NCBI RefSeq assembly: GCF_000682735.1
Contig: NZ_AWFD01000033.1
Span: 62,001-126,000, forward strand
Source of the DNA: Hyphomonas sp. CY54-11-8
GTDB lineage: Bacteria > Pseudomonadota > Alphaproteobacteria > Caulobacterales > Hyphomonadaceae
Reading direction: 5' to 3'
DNA: 64,000 nt
The position numbers and the translations under genes were made by a program. Below the pieces are notes generated by a model. It made no database searches. It was not told where the DNA came from and was given only the letters and a program-made list of their open reading frames with translations. Below, piece after piece: positions 37,463 to 45,467 of the stretch. The first letter of the stretch is position 1; each line of letters opens with the position of its first letter.

Positions 37463-39292
37463 ATGAACAAATCATTGGCCTGGAAAATTACGGCTGTTTC
37501 TCTCGCGGTACTGATGACTGCATGCGGTGGAGGTGGCGGAAGCGGCACGAGTAGTGGCGGCGATATTGCGACTCCGGTGTCTCCACCGCCCCCGTCCCCG
37601 CCGCCGGCATCTCCTCCGCCTCCCCCGCCGCCCGCGACCCAGGGAGATTCCGGATTCTCGACACCGGAAAGCACATCCCGCTTTCTGACGCAGGCGACAT
37701 TTGGCCCGACAACGGAAGATCTGGACACATTCACGGGCACGAGCGCCTCGCAGTGGCTGGTCAATGAATTCGCCAAACCGGCGAGCCTCAATGTGGCCTG
37801 GGTGACGAATTTTCTGGAGGTACCAGGCTCAAGAGGAGATGAAGGCCTGGTCAATGACAGAGGTGCGGAAGGCCCCACGCACTCATTCTGGATCAACGCC
37901 ATTACAGGTGACGATCAGCTTCGCCAGCGCGTCACCTTCGCTTTGTCGCAAATCATCGTTGTTTCGCATCATGACTCCTCAAGCTCGACTTTCCGGCGTC
38001 CGATTACGGTCGCCTATTATCAGGACATTCTGACCCGCAACGCATTCGGCAACTACAGGGAGCTGCTGGAGGAAATCACCTATTCTCCGGCCATGGCGTA
38101 TTATCTGACCTACTTCAGAAACCAGAAGGAAGATCCCTATTCGCACCGAATGCCTGATGAGAACTATGCGCGGGAAATCATGCAATTGTTCACCATCGGC
38201 CTGAACGAATTGAATCATGATGGCACCCTCAAGCTCGGCGCAGATGGTCAACCCATTCCAACCTTCGACAATGACGATGTTTCCGGACTGGCGAAGGTCT
38301 TCACGGGACTGGCTCCGGACACAGGCGACTTCGATCAATACAACACAGGGATTCCACAGGCGTATGAGGCGCGGCCACTCGTCGTGTATCCAGCCTATCA
38401 CTCTTCTTCGGAAAAAACCTTCCTCGGCACGACCATCCCCGCCGGGACAAGCGGAGAAGAGAGCATAAAAATTGCTCTGGATACGTTGTTCCAGCATCCC
38501 AACATGGGCCCATTCCTCAGCCGCCAGATGATCCAGCGACTTGTCACCAGCAACCCTTCACCTGCCTATGTGGGACGCGTCGCGACAGCATTTGAGACGG
38601 GCCAGTATACGCTTCCGGACGGCACGAGTGTTGGTGATGGGCGTCGCGGCTCGATGGAGGCGATGGTCGCAGCAATTCTCATGGACGCCGAAGCCAGGTC
38701 CGATGAGATGCTGGCGTTTGATACATTCGGAAAAGTCCGGGAGCCTGCGATCCGGTTCGCCCAATGGGCTCGGGCTTTTGATGCCTCAGCCGTTACCCCT
38801 GAAGATTCGTTCAATCCGTACGACGAAACGACAGACATGACGCTTGGCCAGATTCCGTATCAGGCCGCATCTGTGTTCAACTTTTATCGCCCGGGATATG
38901 TTCCTCCAGGCAGCGAGTCCGGCGCCGCCGGAATGACCGTTCCGGAACTTCAAATCACAAACAGCTCCACGCTCGTCGGCTACGCCAACTTCATGGCGCA
39001 TTTCACTTTTGCGAAAGCCCTTCAAGGGAATCAAGCCCATAGCACCAGCTTCATTCCAGACTACACAGAAGAGCGTGCGCTTGCGAACGACCCCGCTGCG
39101 CTTGTCGATCATCTCGATACATTGCTCGCATCAAGCCAACTTACTGATGCAACCAAGAATAACATCGTACAGGCAATCGACGCCATACCGCTGACGAATG
39201 AGAACATTTACCGGTATGACGGACCGCTAGAGCGGATCGGCACAGCCGTCCTGATGGTTATGACGTCCCCAGAATATCTCGTGCAACGTTAG
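37463..39292 (+). CDS. DUF1800-family lipoprotein
   Basis: A 609-residue protein. Residues 1-20 form a lipoprotein signal with LMTAC21 as lipobox; a Gly/Ser stretch and a proline-rich linker (about 38-58) lead to the DUF1800 domain (about 65-600), with the segment FLTQATFGPT and an HRMPDENYAREIMQLFTIG region. DUF1800 proteins are cell-envelope proteins of unknown biochemistry commonly paired with DUF1501. The pair occurs here, with the next gene starting 9 bp downstream. Lipidation at the membrane surface is inferred. Confidence 0.85.
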   Translation: MNKSLAWKITAVSLAVLMTACGGGGGSGTSSGGDIATPVSPPPPSPPPASPPPPPPPATQGDSGFSTPESTSRFLTQATFGPTTEDLDTFTGTSASQWLVNEFAKPASLNVAWVTNFLEVPGSRGDEGLVNDRGAEGPTHSFWINAITGDDQLRQRVTFALSQIIVVSHHDSSSSTFRRPITVAYYQDILTRNAFGNYRELLEEITYSPAMAYYLTYFRNQKEDPYSHRMPDENYAREIMQLFTIGLNELNHDGTLKLGADGQPIPTFDNDDVSGLAKVFTGLAPDTGDFDQYNTGIPQAYEARPLVVYPAYHSSSEKTFLGTTIPAGTSGEESIKIALDTLFQHPNMGPFLSRQMIQRLVTSNPSPAYVGRVATAFETGQYTLPDGTSVGDGRRGSMEAMVAAILMDAEARSDEMLAFDTFGKVREPAIRFAQWARAFDASAVTPEDSFNPYDETTDMTLGQIPYQAASVFNFYRPGYVPPGSESGAAGMTVPELQITNSSTLVGYANFMAHFTFAKALQGNQAHSTSFIPDYTEERALANDPAALVDHLDTLLASSQLTDATKNNIVQAIDAIPLTNENIYRYDGPLERIGTAVLMVMTSPEYLVQR

Positions 39293-39301
39293 GAGATGGA
39301 T

Positions 39302-40696
39302 ATGAGTATTTCCCGGAGACATCTCCTCAAAGGCATCGGCGCTGGCGCGCTGAGCACAGCAACGCTGACGACCCTCGGAAGCGCGATGCGCGGGTTTCAG
39401 GCGGCAAATGCAGCAGAGGTCACGGATTACAAAGCACTGGTCTGTGTTTTCATGTGGGGTGGGTGTGATACGCACGATGTGCTGCTGCCTTATGACCAGA
39501 CATCATATGACCAGTTCCGGAACATCAGATCTTCATTGCTCGCAAGTTATGGTGCAAGCCGTGACCGCAGCAGCCTGCTGCCACTCACGCCAGCAAATTC
39601 TGCAGACCTCGGCGGACGTCAATTTGCCATGCCGCCAGAAATGAGTGGGCTGCAAGGCCTGTTTCAGTCGGGTGATATGGCCTTTGTCGCCAACACCGGG
39701 CCTTTGATCAGGCCATTGAACAAAACGCAATGGCGAGATGGGTCGGTGCCCGTACCCAAGCAGCTTTTCTCGCATAATGATCAGCAGTCTACCTGGTCAG
39801 CCAGCGCACCCGAGGGCGCCCAGTTCGGATGGGGCGGCCGCTTCGCAGATGCGGCTGTCGCATCCGGAGCAAACATCAACCGGGAATTCAGCACGATCAC
39901 ATCAGTGGGGAACGAGTTGTTCCTGACCGGACAGGACGTGCTGCCCTACCAGATCGGTCTCGATGGCGCGCCAGAAATCTACCTGCTGTCAGAGTACAAT
40001 GACGACGGCATTTCAAATCTGTTGCGCCGCCACTTCACAGCTGCAGAATTCAATGGAAGCAACCTGATCGGACGCGATATCGCCCAGATTGCGGACAAGT
40101 CCGTGGTGCTTAACGAATCCTACAATCAGGCGGTCGCGAACCTCATTCCAATTTCAACACAGTTTCCGCGATCTTATCTGGGCGCGCAGCTACGCTCCAT
40201 CGCGAATACGATCGCCATCCGGGATAGTTTATCCGTACGCCGACAGGTATTCTATGCAGGCATAGGCGGATTTGACACACACTCGAGTCAGTCAGCCGAT
40301 CTCCCTGCGCGACTCTCGGATGTCTCTGCTTCAATCACAGCATTCCACACAGCCATGCAGGAGCTTGGTATCGCAAACAGCGTGACAACATTCACTGCCT
40401 CCGAATTCGGGCGTACGCTATCGGCGAATGGCGACGGAACGGATCATGGTTGGGGCTCACATCACATGGTCGTCGGCGGTGCGGTGCAAGGCCAGAACAT
40501 CTATGGCGAAGTTCCACCTATGGAGCTCGGGCATGAGCAGGATTCCGACAATGGCCGCCTGATCCCGACGACATCCGTTGAACAGTTTGCGGAACCCCTG
40601 GGCCGGTGGTTCGGATTGAATGATAATGAACTGGCGGCTGCGCTGCCGAACCTCGGCAATTTCACGGCCGCCAATCTAGCCCAGAACATCGTATAA
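39302..40696 (+). CDS. DUF1501-family Tat-exported protein
   Basis: A 464-residue protein with a twin-arginine leader, SRRHLLKG then GAGALSTATLTTLG, cleaved near AAN-A. The DUF1501 domain, related to alkaline-phosphatase/sulfatase-like folds, shows FMWGGCDTHDVLLPYD, GIGGFDTHSSQ, EFGRTLSANGDGTDHGWG and SHHMVVGGAV. These are the usual DUF1501 landmarks. ATG at 39302 is chosen, with AGGAG 6 bases upstream; another ATG at 39296 has no spacer. The substrate is unknown. Confidence 0.86.
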   Translation: MSISRRHLLKGIGAGALSTATLTTLGSAMRGFQAANAAEVTDYKALVCVFMWGGCDTHDVLLPYDQTSYDQFRNIRSSLLASYGASRDRSSLLPLTPANSADLGGRQFAMPPEMSGLQGLFQSGDMAFVANTGPLIRPLNKTQWRDGSVPVPKQLFSHNDQQSTWSASAPEGAQFGWGGRFADAAVASGANINREFSTITSVGNELFLTGQDVLPYQIGLDGAPEIYLLSEYNDDGISNLLRRHFTAAEFNGSNLIGRDIAQIADKSVVLNESYNQAVANLIPISTQFPRSYLGAQLRSIANTIAIRDSLSVRRQVFYAGIGGFDTHSSQSADLPARLSDVSASITAFHTAMQELGIANSVTTFTASEFGRTLSANGDGTDHGWGSHHMVVGGAVQGQNIYGEVPPMELGHEQDSDNGRLIPTTSVEQFAEPLGRWFGLNDNELAAALPNLGNFTAANLAQNIV

Positions 40697-40704
40697 CCGG
40701 ACGC

Positions 40705-41547
40705 TCAGAGCACGTAGTGATCGCCGGAAGCGCGGACGGTGACCTCGCCAACCGATACGCCCCACGGCTGATCAATCGCGTGCAGGACTTCGCGCGCTAT
40801 GAAGGCCGGATCGAGGACGAGATAGTCGATGTTTTCCGGGTCGAGCGCCAGTCTGTCGAGTTTGCCTTCACGCAATGCACCCAGAGCCGTACTGAATTCG
40901 ACCATGTTCTGGCCCACAATTCCGATGACAGCTTCGGTATTGATGACGCCCGCACCGAGACCGGTACCGGGCACCCCCGTCGGTTTCACAATCGTGACCT
41001 TGATCCGCCCGCGTGACTCCATGCGCATCGATTCCGAGAGGAAATTGACCGCCGCTTTTGTCGCGCCATAGACACCGGCGCCCACGACCGGAAAATTCCC
41101 GTAGATCGACGAGATATTGATGATGTGCCCGCGCCCCTGCGACAGCATCTGGTCGTGCACGGCCACCATGCCGTTCAGCACACCCCGGAAGTTGATATCG
41201 ATGCAACGATGCCAGGCGCCCATCGCCTCCTTGTGATCGGCGAAGAAAGCGAGTGGCATGATCCCGGCATTGTTGATCATCACATCAATCTGGCCAAAGG
41301 TTTCTACCGCCTTCTCTGCCAGAGCTACCATATCCTCCGCAGACGTCACATCTGCTTTCACCGCAACAGCTTCTCCACCAGCGGAACGGACCAACCCGGC
41401 CGTTTCCTCGGCCGCCTCAATATTGATATCCGCGCAGACCATGCGCGCACCGCGTTCACCGGCTTGTTGAGAAATCAGGCGCCCGAAGCCACCGCCGCCC
41501 CCAGTCACGACGATCACCTTGCTGTCTACGTAACCATTCTCCGCCAT
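40705..41547 (-). CDS. Short-chain dehydrogenase/reductase
   Basis: A 280-residue NAD(P)-dependent oxidoreductase of the SDR family. It shows the cofactor motif TGGGGGFG (15-22), NNAGIM, the catalytic serine (ISSIYGN) and the YGATK (Y-x3-K) signature. D40 after the second strand suggests NAD over NADP. Substrate unknown. It is at the end of the crcB-rluC-HAD-ATP12 run on the minus strand with a small gap of 39 bp. Confidence 0.88.
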   Translation of the reverse strand: MAENGYVDSKVIVVTGGGGGFGRLISQQAGERGARMVCADINIEAAEETAGLVRSAGGEAVAVKADVTSAEDMVALAEKAVETFGQIDVMINNAGIMPLAFFADHKEAMGAWHRCIDINFRGVLNGMVAVHDQMLSQGRGHIINISSIYGNFPVVGAGVYGATKAAVNFLSESMRMESRGRIKVTIVKPTGVPGTGLGAGVINTEAVIGIVGQNMVEFSTALGALREGKLDRLALDPENIDYLVLDPAFIAREVLHAIDQPWGVSVGEVTVRASGDHYVL

Positions 41548-41586
41548 GTTTTCCTCCCATGCGGTTTAATTCATTCTTTTTGTGGC

Positions 41587-42303
41587 TCAGCGGAGCCCTC
41601 GCATCCATGCTTCCAGCGCGCGGGCTTCCTTGCGACGGGCTTCGGTGGCGGCTTTCGCTTCTTCGTCTTCCCCCCACTGCTCGATCTGCCAAGCCTCATC
41701 GACGCGGGACACCTCAAACGCGTCGGCTGCCGAGAGCTGGCCTTCGGCAACAGCCAGAGCCAGCAAGGCCGAGCTGAACAGGCCACAGCCGAAGAGTGTT
41801 CCGGTGAGACGGAAATCATCCATCTCCAGCGCGACCTGGCGCGCGGCCTCCAATGAGGCATCGGGCTGTGGTGATGCCAGCAGGCCTTCGACAGGCACTA
41901 GAAGAATATCGAGTTCCTGACCCGCCCATTCGCGCACCGGGCGCCAATAGGCTTCCTCGCGTTCGACCAGTTCTACGGGGCCTTCCGCGATGTGGCACAG
42001 CAGGTCGGTCTCGCAATACCGAGCAAGTTCGTCGGCCATTTCCTCACGCGCTTCAGGCGTACGGTCGATGGCGACATTGGCCAGGCGCGTCAGGTGCATG
42101 GCGGCAAGGTCGATAATGTCGCCTTGTTCATTCCACTCGGCGGCAATGGCCCGGGCGAGGCGCTGGCTGGGCAGGCAAAGCGCTGCGCGGGCGGGCGTCT
42201 TAATGGAGCGCCCGTCGAGGGCAACGGTCCAGCCACCGGGCATCTGCTCGGCAGCGGCGTCTTTATAGAAGCGCTTGGGCTTGTGAGAAGGAGTATTCGT
42301 CAT
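41587..42303 (-). CDS. ATP12-family F1-ATPase assembly chaperone
   Basis: A 238-residue protein matching the ATP12 chaperone that helps assemble the F1 alpha subunit, found in alphaproteobacteria and mitochondria. It shows KRFYKDA, a Gly-rich GGWTVALDGRSIKTP motif near residue 25-40 and the DLLCHIAEGP segment. The start at 42303 (MTNTPSHKP) is chosen, since the 24 residues upstream overlap the previous gene. It is part of the minus-strand operon with the HAD gene. Confidence 0.87.
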   Translation of the reverse strand: MTNTPSHKPKRFYKDAAAEQMPGGWTVALDGRSIKTPARAALCLPSQRLARAIAAEWNEQGDIIDLAAMHLTRLANVAIDRTPEAREEMADELARYCETDLLCHIAEGPVELVEREEAYWRPVREWAGQELDILLVPVEGLLASPQPDASLEAARQVALEMDDFRLTGTLFGCGLFSSALLALAVAEGQLSAADAFEVSRVDEAWQIEQWGEDEEAKAATEARRKEARALEAWMRGLR

Positions 42304-42346
42304 GGGTGCGCATGTACGCCGCGCAGGCCTTGTTTCCAAGAGACAA

Positions 42347-43042
42347 CTACGCCCCTTGCTGTCCCCCTGCGGCAACGGACCTGAAATTCATGACGCTCTC
42401 GCGTAGTGTGCGGAATTCATGGTGCACCTCATGTGCACCGGCCTCTTCCAGCTCGTGGGCAGCCCCGAATCCCCAGCTGACGCCAAGCGACCGAACGCCA
42501 GCGGCGCGGCCCATGGCGATATCGTGGATGGCATCCCCGATCATCAGGCTCGCGTCTGGCTCCATTCCGAGCGCATCCATCGCCTGCAGCACCATATGGG
42601 GATGAGGTTTGCCCGGACCGTCATCGGCGCACCAGATCGTGTCGAAGAAATGTTCCAGCTGGTGCAGTTTGAACAGGCTTGCGATGCCTGCCCGTGTCTT
42701 GCCCGTCGCCATGGCGATCAGCCAGCCTTCATCGCGCAGGGCTTCCAGCGTTTCGAGCGCGCCATCATAGAGCGGCTGCTTAAAATCCGGACGGGCGCGG
42801 GCGCGTACCCACGTATTCCGGTAATCCGTGACGAGCCGCTCGATCTCATCCACCGAGGCACCCGGCGCCAGCTGGGCGCATGCTTCGTGCAGACTAAGAC
42901 CGACGATCCGGCGTGTATCGTCATATTCCGGGGGCACTAAACCGGACTGCCGGAAGGCTTCCACCATCACATTGTGGATCGTCTCACGGCTGTCGACCAG
43001 CGTTCCGTCGACATCCCAGATGGCAAGGCGCAGGTCAGTCAT
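42347..43042 (-). CDS. HAD-family hydrolase (phosphoglycolate-phosphatase-like)
   Basis: A 231-residue protein with the HAD motifs DVDGTLVDS (9-17), a late lysine-containing region (ATGKTRAGI) and GDAIHDIAMG. It resembles Gph-like phosphatases. The substrate cannot be assigned. It lies between rluC and ATP12 on the same strand. Confidence 0.88.
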   Translation of the reverse strand: MTDLRLAIWDVDGTLVDSRETIHNVMVEAFRQSGLVPPEYDDTRRIVGLSLHEACAQLAPGASVDEIERLVTDYRNTWVRARARPDFKQPLYDGALETLEALRDEGWLIAMATGKTRAGIASLFKLHQLEHFFDTIWCADDGPGKPHPHMVLQAMDALGMEPDASLMIGDAIHDIAMGRAAGVRSLGVSWGFGAAHELEEAGAHEVHHEFRTLRESVMNFRSVAAGGQQGA

Positions 43043-43054
43043 GGCTTCCAGACA

Positions 43055-44101
43055 TCAGACAAAGGGCGCGAGCGGATCCTTGCCCGCTTCCTGCTCAAGG
43101 AAGCCGAGCGCCTCGAACGTCTGCTTCATGTGAGGCGGCAAAGGCGCAACGATCTGAAGCGGCTTGGCGTTGGGGCGAGGAATGATCAACGCACGCGCGT
43201 GCAGGTGCAGCCCCGGCGCGAGCCCCTGCGGAACCTCCCGGCGGCACTGGTATTTGAAATCGCCCAGGATCGAAGTGTTCATTTCCAGCATGTGGAAACG
43301 CAGCTGGTGCATGCGCCCGGTCAGGGGTTTCAAAGCAACCCACGCCGCGCGCTGACCAGCCGTCGAGATCACCGCATAATCGGTAATGGAATGGCGCGCG
43401 CCTTCCACGCCCTGGGCGGAGCGGAACATGCGTTCGCGATCGGAGTCCCGGCGTCCGCGCGTCTTCGGGTTCACAACGCGGTATCCGTCCTCTTCATGCT
43501 CGTCAGGCACGCCCTTCACCATCCAGCAACGGATCTGTCCGAATGGCGGGTTTGGCACAGCGACGGTGACAGCCCAGTAGACCTTGTCCATGTCGCGGCT
43601 GCGGAAGAGTTCGGCGAGCCGCGCAGCAGACGCCGGATGTTTCGCCACCAGAAGAACGCCGGACGTATCCTTGTCCAGCCGGTGGACCAGCACCGGCCGG
43701 TGCGTGCCATCGCTCAGAGACGCTAGCATGCCGTCAATGTGCTTGCCCTGCCCGGAACCGCCCTGCACAGCGAGACCGGCGGGCTTGTTGAGGGCAATCA
43801 TATCGTCGTCTTCGTAGAGCGTGATTTCACGCAGAAAGTCACGGTCTTCCTTTGACAGTTTCGCCGTCTTGTCAGGCGCCGGGCGTGCCTCATCGGTGCT
43901 CAGGATCGGTAGCCGAACCTGCATGCCGGCGGAAAGGCGGGTGTTGGACTTCGCCCGCGCGCCATCCACCCGGATCTGCCCGGTACGGAGCATCTTCTCT
44001 ACCTGGCCCTGGGTCAGCTGCACGCGGCGCTTGATCCAGCGATCAAGACGCGTGCCTTCCTCCTTGGAGGTGACGGTTTCGGTGACGATCTGTCCGCTCA
44101 T
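43055..44101 (-). CDS. RluC/RluD-type 23S rRNA pseudouridine synthase
   Basis: A 348-residue enzyme converting uridines to pseudouridine in 23S rRNA. The N-terminal S4 domain (about 12-80) precedes the catalytic domain with the HRLDKDTSGVLL motif (catalytic D in RLD). Start overlaps crcB by 4 bp. RluC versus RluD cannot be told by eye. Confidence 0.9.
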   Translation of the reverse strand: MSGQIVTETVTSKEEGTRLDRWIKRRVQLTQGQVEKMLRTGQIRVDGARAKSNTRLSAGMQVRLPILSTDEARPAPDKTAKLSKEDRDFLREITLYEDDDMIALNKPAGLAVQGGSGQGKHIDGMLASLSDGTHRPVLVHRLDKDTSGVLLVAKHPASAARLAELFRSRDMDKVYWAVTVAVPNPPFGQIRCWMVKGVPDEHEEDGYRVVNPKTRGRRDSDRERMFRSAQGVEGARHSITDYAVISTAGQRAAWVALKPLTGRMHQLRFHMLEMNTSILGDFKYQCRREVPQGLAPGLHLHARALIIPRPNAKPLQIVAPLPPHMKQTFEALGFLEQEAGKDPLAPFV

Positions 44102-44481
44102 GCAAACACCTTCCGGGCCAGCCAGAGGCCGATGAAAAGCGCGACGAGACCCAACGCGACAGACAAGGCCGCATAGGCGACCGCACGGGACATGTCGCCA
44201 GCGCGGACAAAATTGGCAACTTCAAGCGAGAAGGCGGAAAAGGTGGTGAATCCGCCCAGCAGTCCAGTCGCCAGGAACAGCCGGAGCTCCTGCGGGCCGC
44301 CCTGCCCGCGAAACGCAAGCCAGCTGATCAGAAACCCCATGAAAAAGCTGCCGATAATGTTCACGGCAAAGGTGCCATAAGGCCAATGATCAGGCATGTG
44401 GCGCACAGTAAACTGGCCCACTCCATGGCGCATGGCTGCGCCAAGGGCGCCGCCTGCCGCGACTGCTAGAAATCCGTTCAT
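44098..44481 (-). CDS. crcB: Fluoride ion exporter CrcB
   Basis: A 127-residue inner-membrane channel of the Fluc/CrcB family with four helices. Landmarks are the GGALGAAMRH start, NIIGSFFMGFL and GGFTTFSAFSLE, the last with the phenylalanines that line the fluoride path. The start at 44481 is an ATG preceded by GGCGGGCC. It forms a dual-topology dimer by family knowledge. No fluoride riboswitch is seen upstream; the tRNA-Gly lies 94 bp upstream on the other strand. Confidence 0.93.
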   Translation of the reverse strand: MNGFLAVAAGGALGAAMRHGVGQFTVRHMPDHWPYGTFAVNIIGSFFMGFLISWLAFRGQGGPQELRLFLATGLLGGFTTFSAFSLEVANFVRAGDMSRAVAYAALSVALGLVALFIGLWLARKVFA

Positions 44482-44575
44482 GGCCCGCCTTCTATCCGCT
44501 TCCGGCCCCGGGCGCCAGCGGCATGCCCAGCCCTCTTGCGCCGGGTCCAAAACGGGCTCAAATACCTTTCGGCGC

Positions 44576-44649
44576 GCGGGTGTAGCTCAATGGTAGAGCA
44601 GCAGCTTCCCAAGCTGACGACGAGAGTTCGATTCTCTTCACCCGCTCCA
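44576..44649 (+). tRNA. tRNA-Gly (anticodon CCC)
   Basis: Seventy-four bases: acceptor GCGGGTG/CACCCGC (seven pairs), D-arm GCTC/GAGC, anticodon loop TTCCCAA with CCC, T-arm GAGAG TTCGATT CTCTT, and encoded CCA. The top pair of the anticodon stem is a G-A mismatch. It sits at the boundary between a housekeeping gene run and a metal-resistance region, a common site for island integration. Confidence 0.95.
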
Positions 44650-44975
44650 GTTTTTCTTTCATTATTTCAATGAGATAGAAGCCAGCAATGCTTTGGCCAC
44701 GGAACACTTTCCTGTTCCAGCTAGAAACCAGCTAGAAAAGCACTTCTATCGATGGCCAATGGTAGGAAAGATAGAGAACCAAAGGCACATGCCAGACAGC
44801 AGCACGCCAATAGCTCCCTGTCCGGCTTCTCCGGCCCCAGCCAATGCTCAAGTGGAAATCCCCGGCGATTGACGCTATGAGGGAGAGAAGGATGCGGTGC
44901 GTATTGAACTCAGCTCAATCGCACTCTGGTCCGGACCGATCAGGATTGCCGGATGAAGCAAAGGGGGAAGTCCGT
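44650..44975. other. Gene-free region at island boundary
   Basis: About 326 bp between the tRNA and the CusF-like gene, visibly AT-richer than the flanking genes near 44650-44800. It contains a tandem 11-bp repeat at 44717-44738. A frame of about 55 codons to 44876 is open but shows no motif or start. It must hold the promoter of the copper operon. No integrase remnant is recognised. Confidence 0.55.
44717..44738. repeat. Tandem 11-bp repeat
   Basis: CCAGCTAGAAA occurs twice back to back, at 44717-44727 and 44728-44738. It lies between the tRNA-Gly and the copper operon. Role unknown; possibly a binding site or a leftover of recombination. Confidence 0.7.
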
Positions 44976-45401
44976 ATGATCAGATATGCAGTTTTCGCCG
45001 GATCACTGGCACTTGCTCCTCTGGGTCTTGTGTCCTGTGCGCCAGCCTCACCCGTTTCACAGGAAGAGATCGCAGATCCGGATGCACTCGGAGCCGCGCT
45101 CGGCCCGAGGGTCGCACCAGCCTTTGGGTCGATCCTTTCGCTGGATTCCGCAAACCGAACCATCGAGATCACTCACACTCCGGTCAACGAAACCGGCTGG
45201 CCGATCATGCAGATGAACTTTTCCGTCGCGCACCATGTCGATGTCAGCGGATTTGCACCTGGCGACCCGGTCGAGTTCATTTTCGATTACTCGAATGAAG
45301 ATGTTCCCGAGATTGTTGCCATAAGGCGCGTCAGCGCTCGCGAAGTAATCGAGGCACTGGTCCCCGACGACGAAGAGTCCTCCGGCAATGAGCCGAACTG
45401 A
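44976..45401 (+). CDS. CusF-like copper-binding lipoprotein
   Basis: A 141-residue lipoprotein with lipobox LVSC21. The C-terminal half matches the CusF fold: H67, W75, M78 and M80 have the same spacing as the copper ligands H36, W44, M47 and M49 of E. coli CusF. It should bind Cu(I) in the periplasm. Start at 44976 has GGGGGAAG upstream. It leads the copper operon, 66 bp before the oxidase. Confidence 0.85.
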   Translation: MIRYAVFAGSLALAPLGLVSCAPASPVSQEEIADPDALGAALGPRVAPAFGSILSLDSANRTIEITHTPVNETGWPIMQMNFSVAHHVDVSGFAPGDPVEFIFDYSNEDVPEIVAIRRVSAREVIEALVPDDEESSGNEPN

Positions 45402-45467
45402 GTCAGACCTGAGGGTCTTGCTGCGCGAATGCGTAACAGTAGCCAACACGAATTGTTGGATACCGAT

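Noticed and set aside
44482..44575. Fluoride riboswitch upstream of crcB
   Set aside because: The conserved GGCGATGGTGTTCGCC-like core is not present in the leader.
44654..44876. Open frame after tRNA that could be an integrase remnant
   Set aside because: No catalytic R/H/R/Y pattern and no start; the translated sequence matches no family I know.
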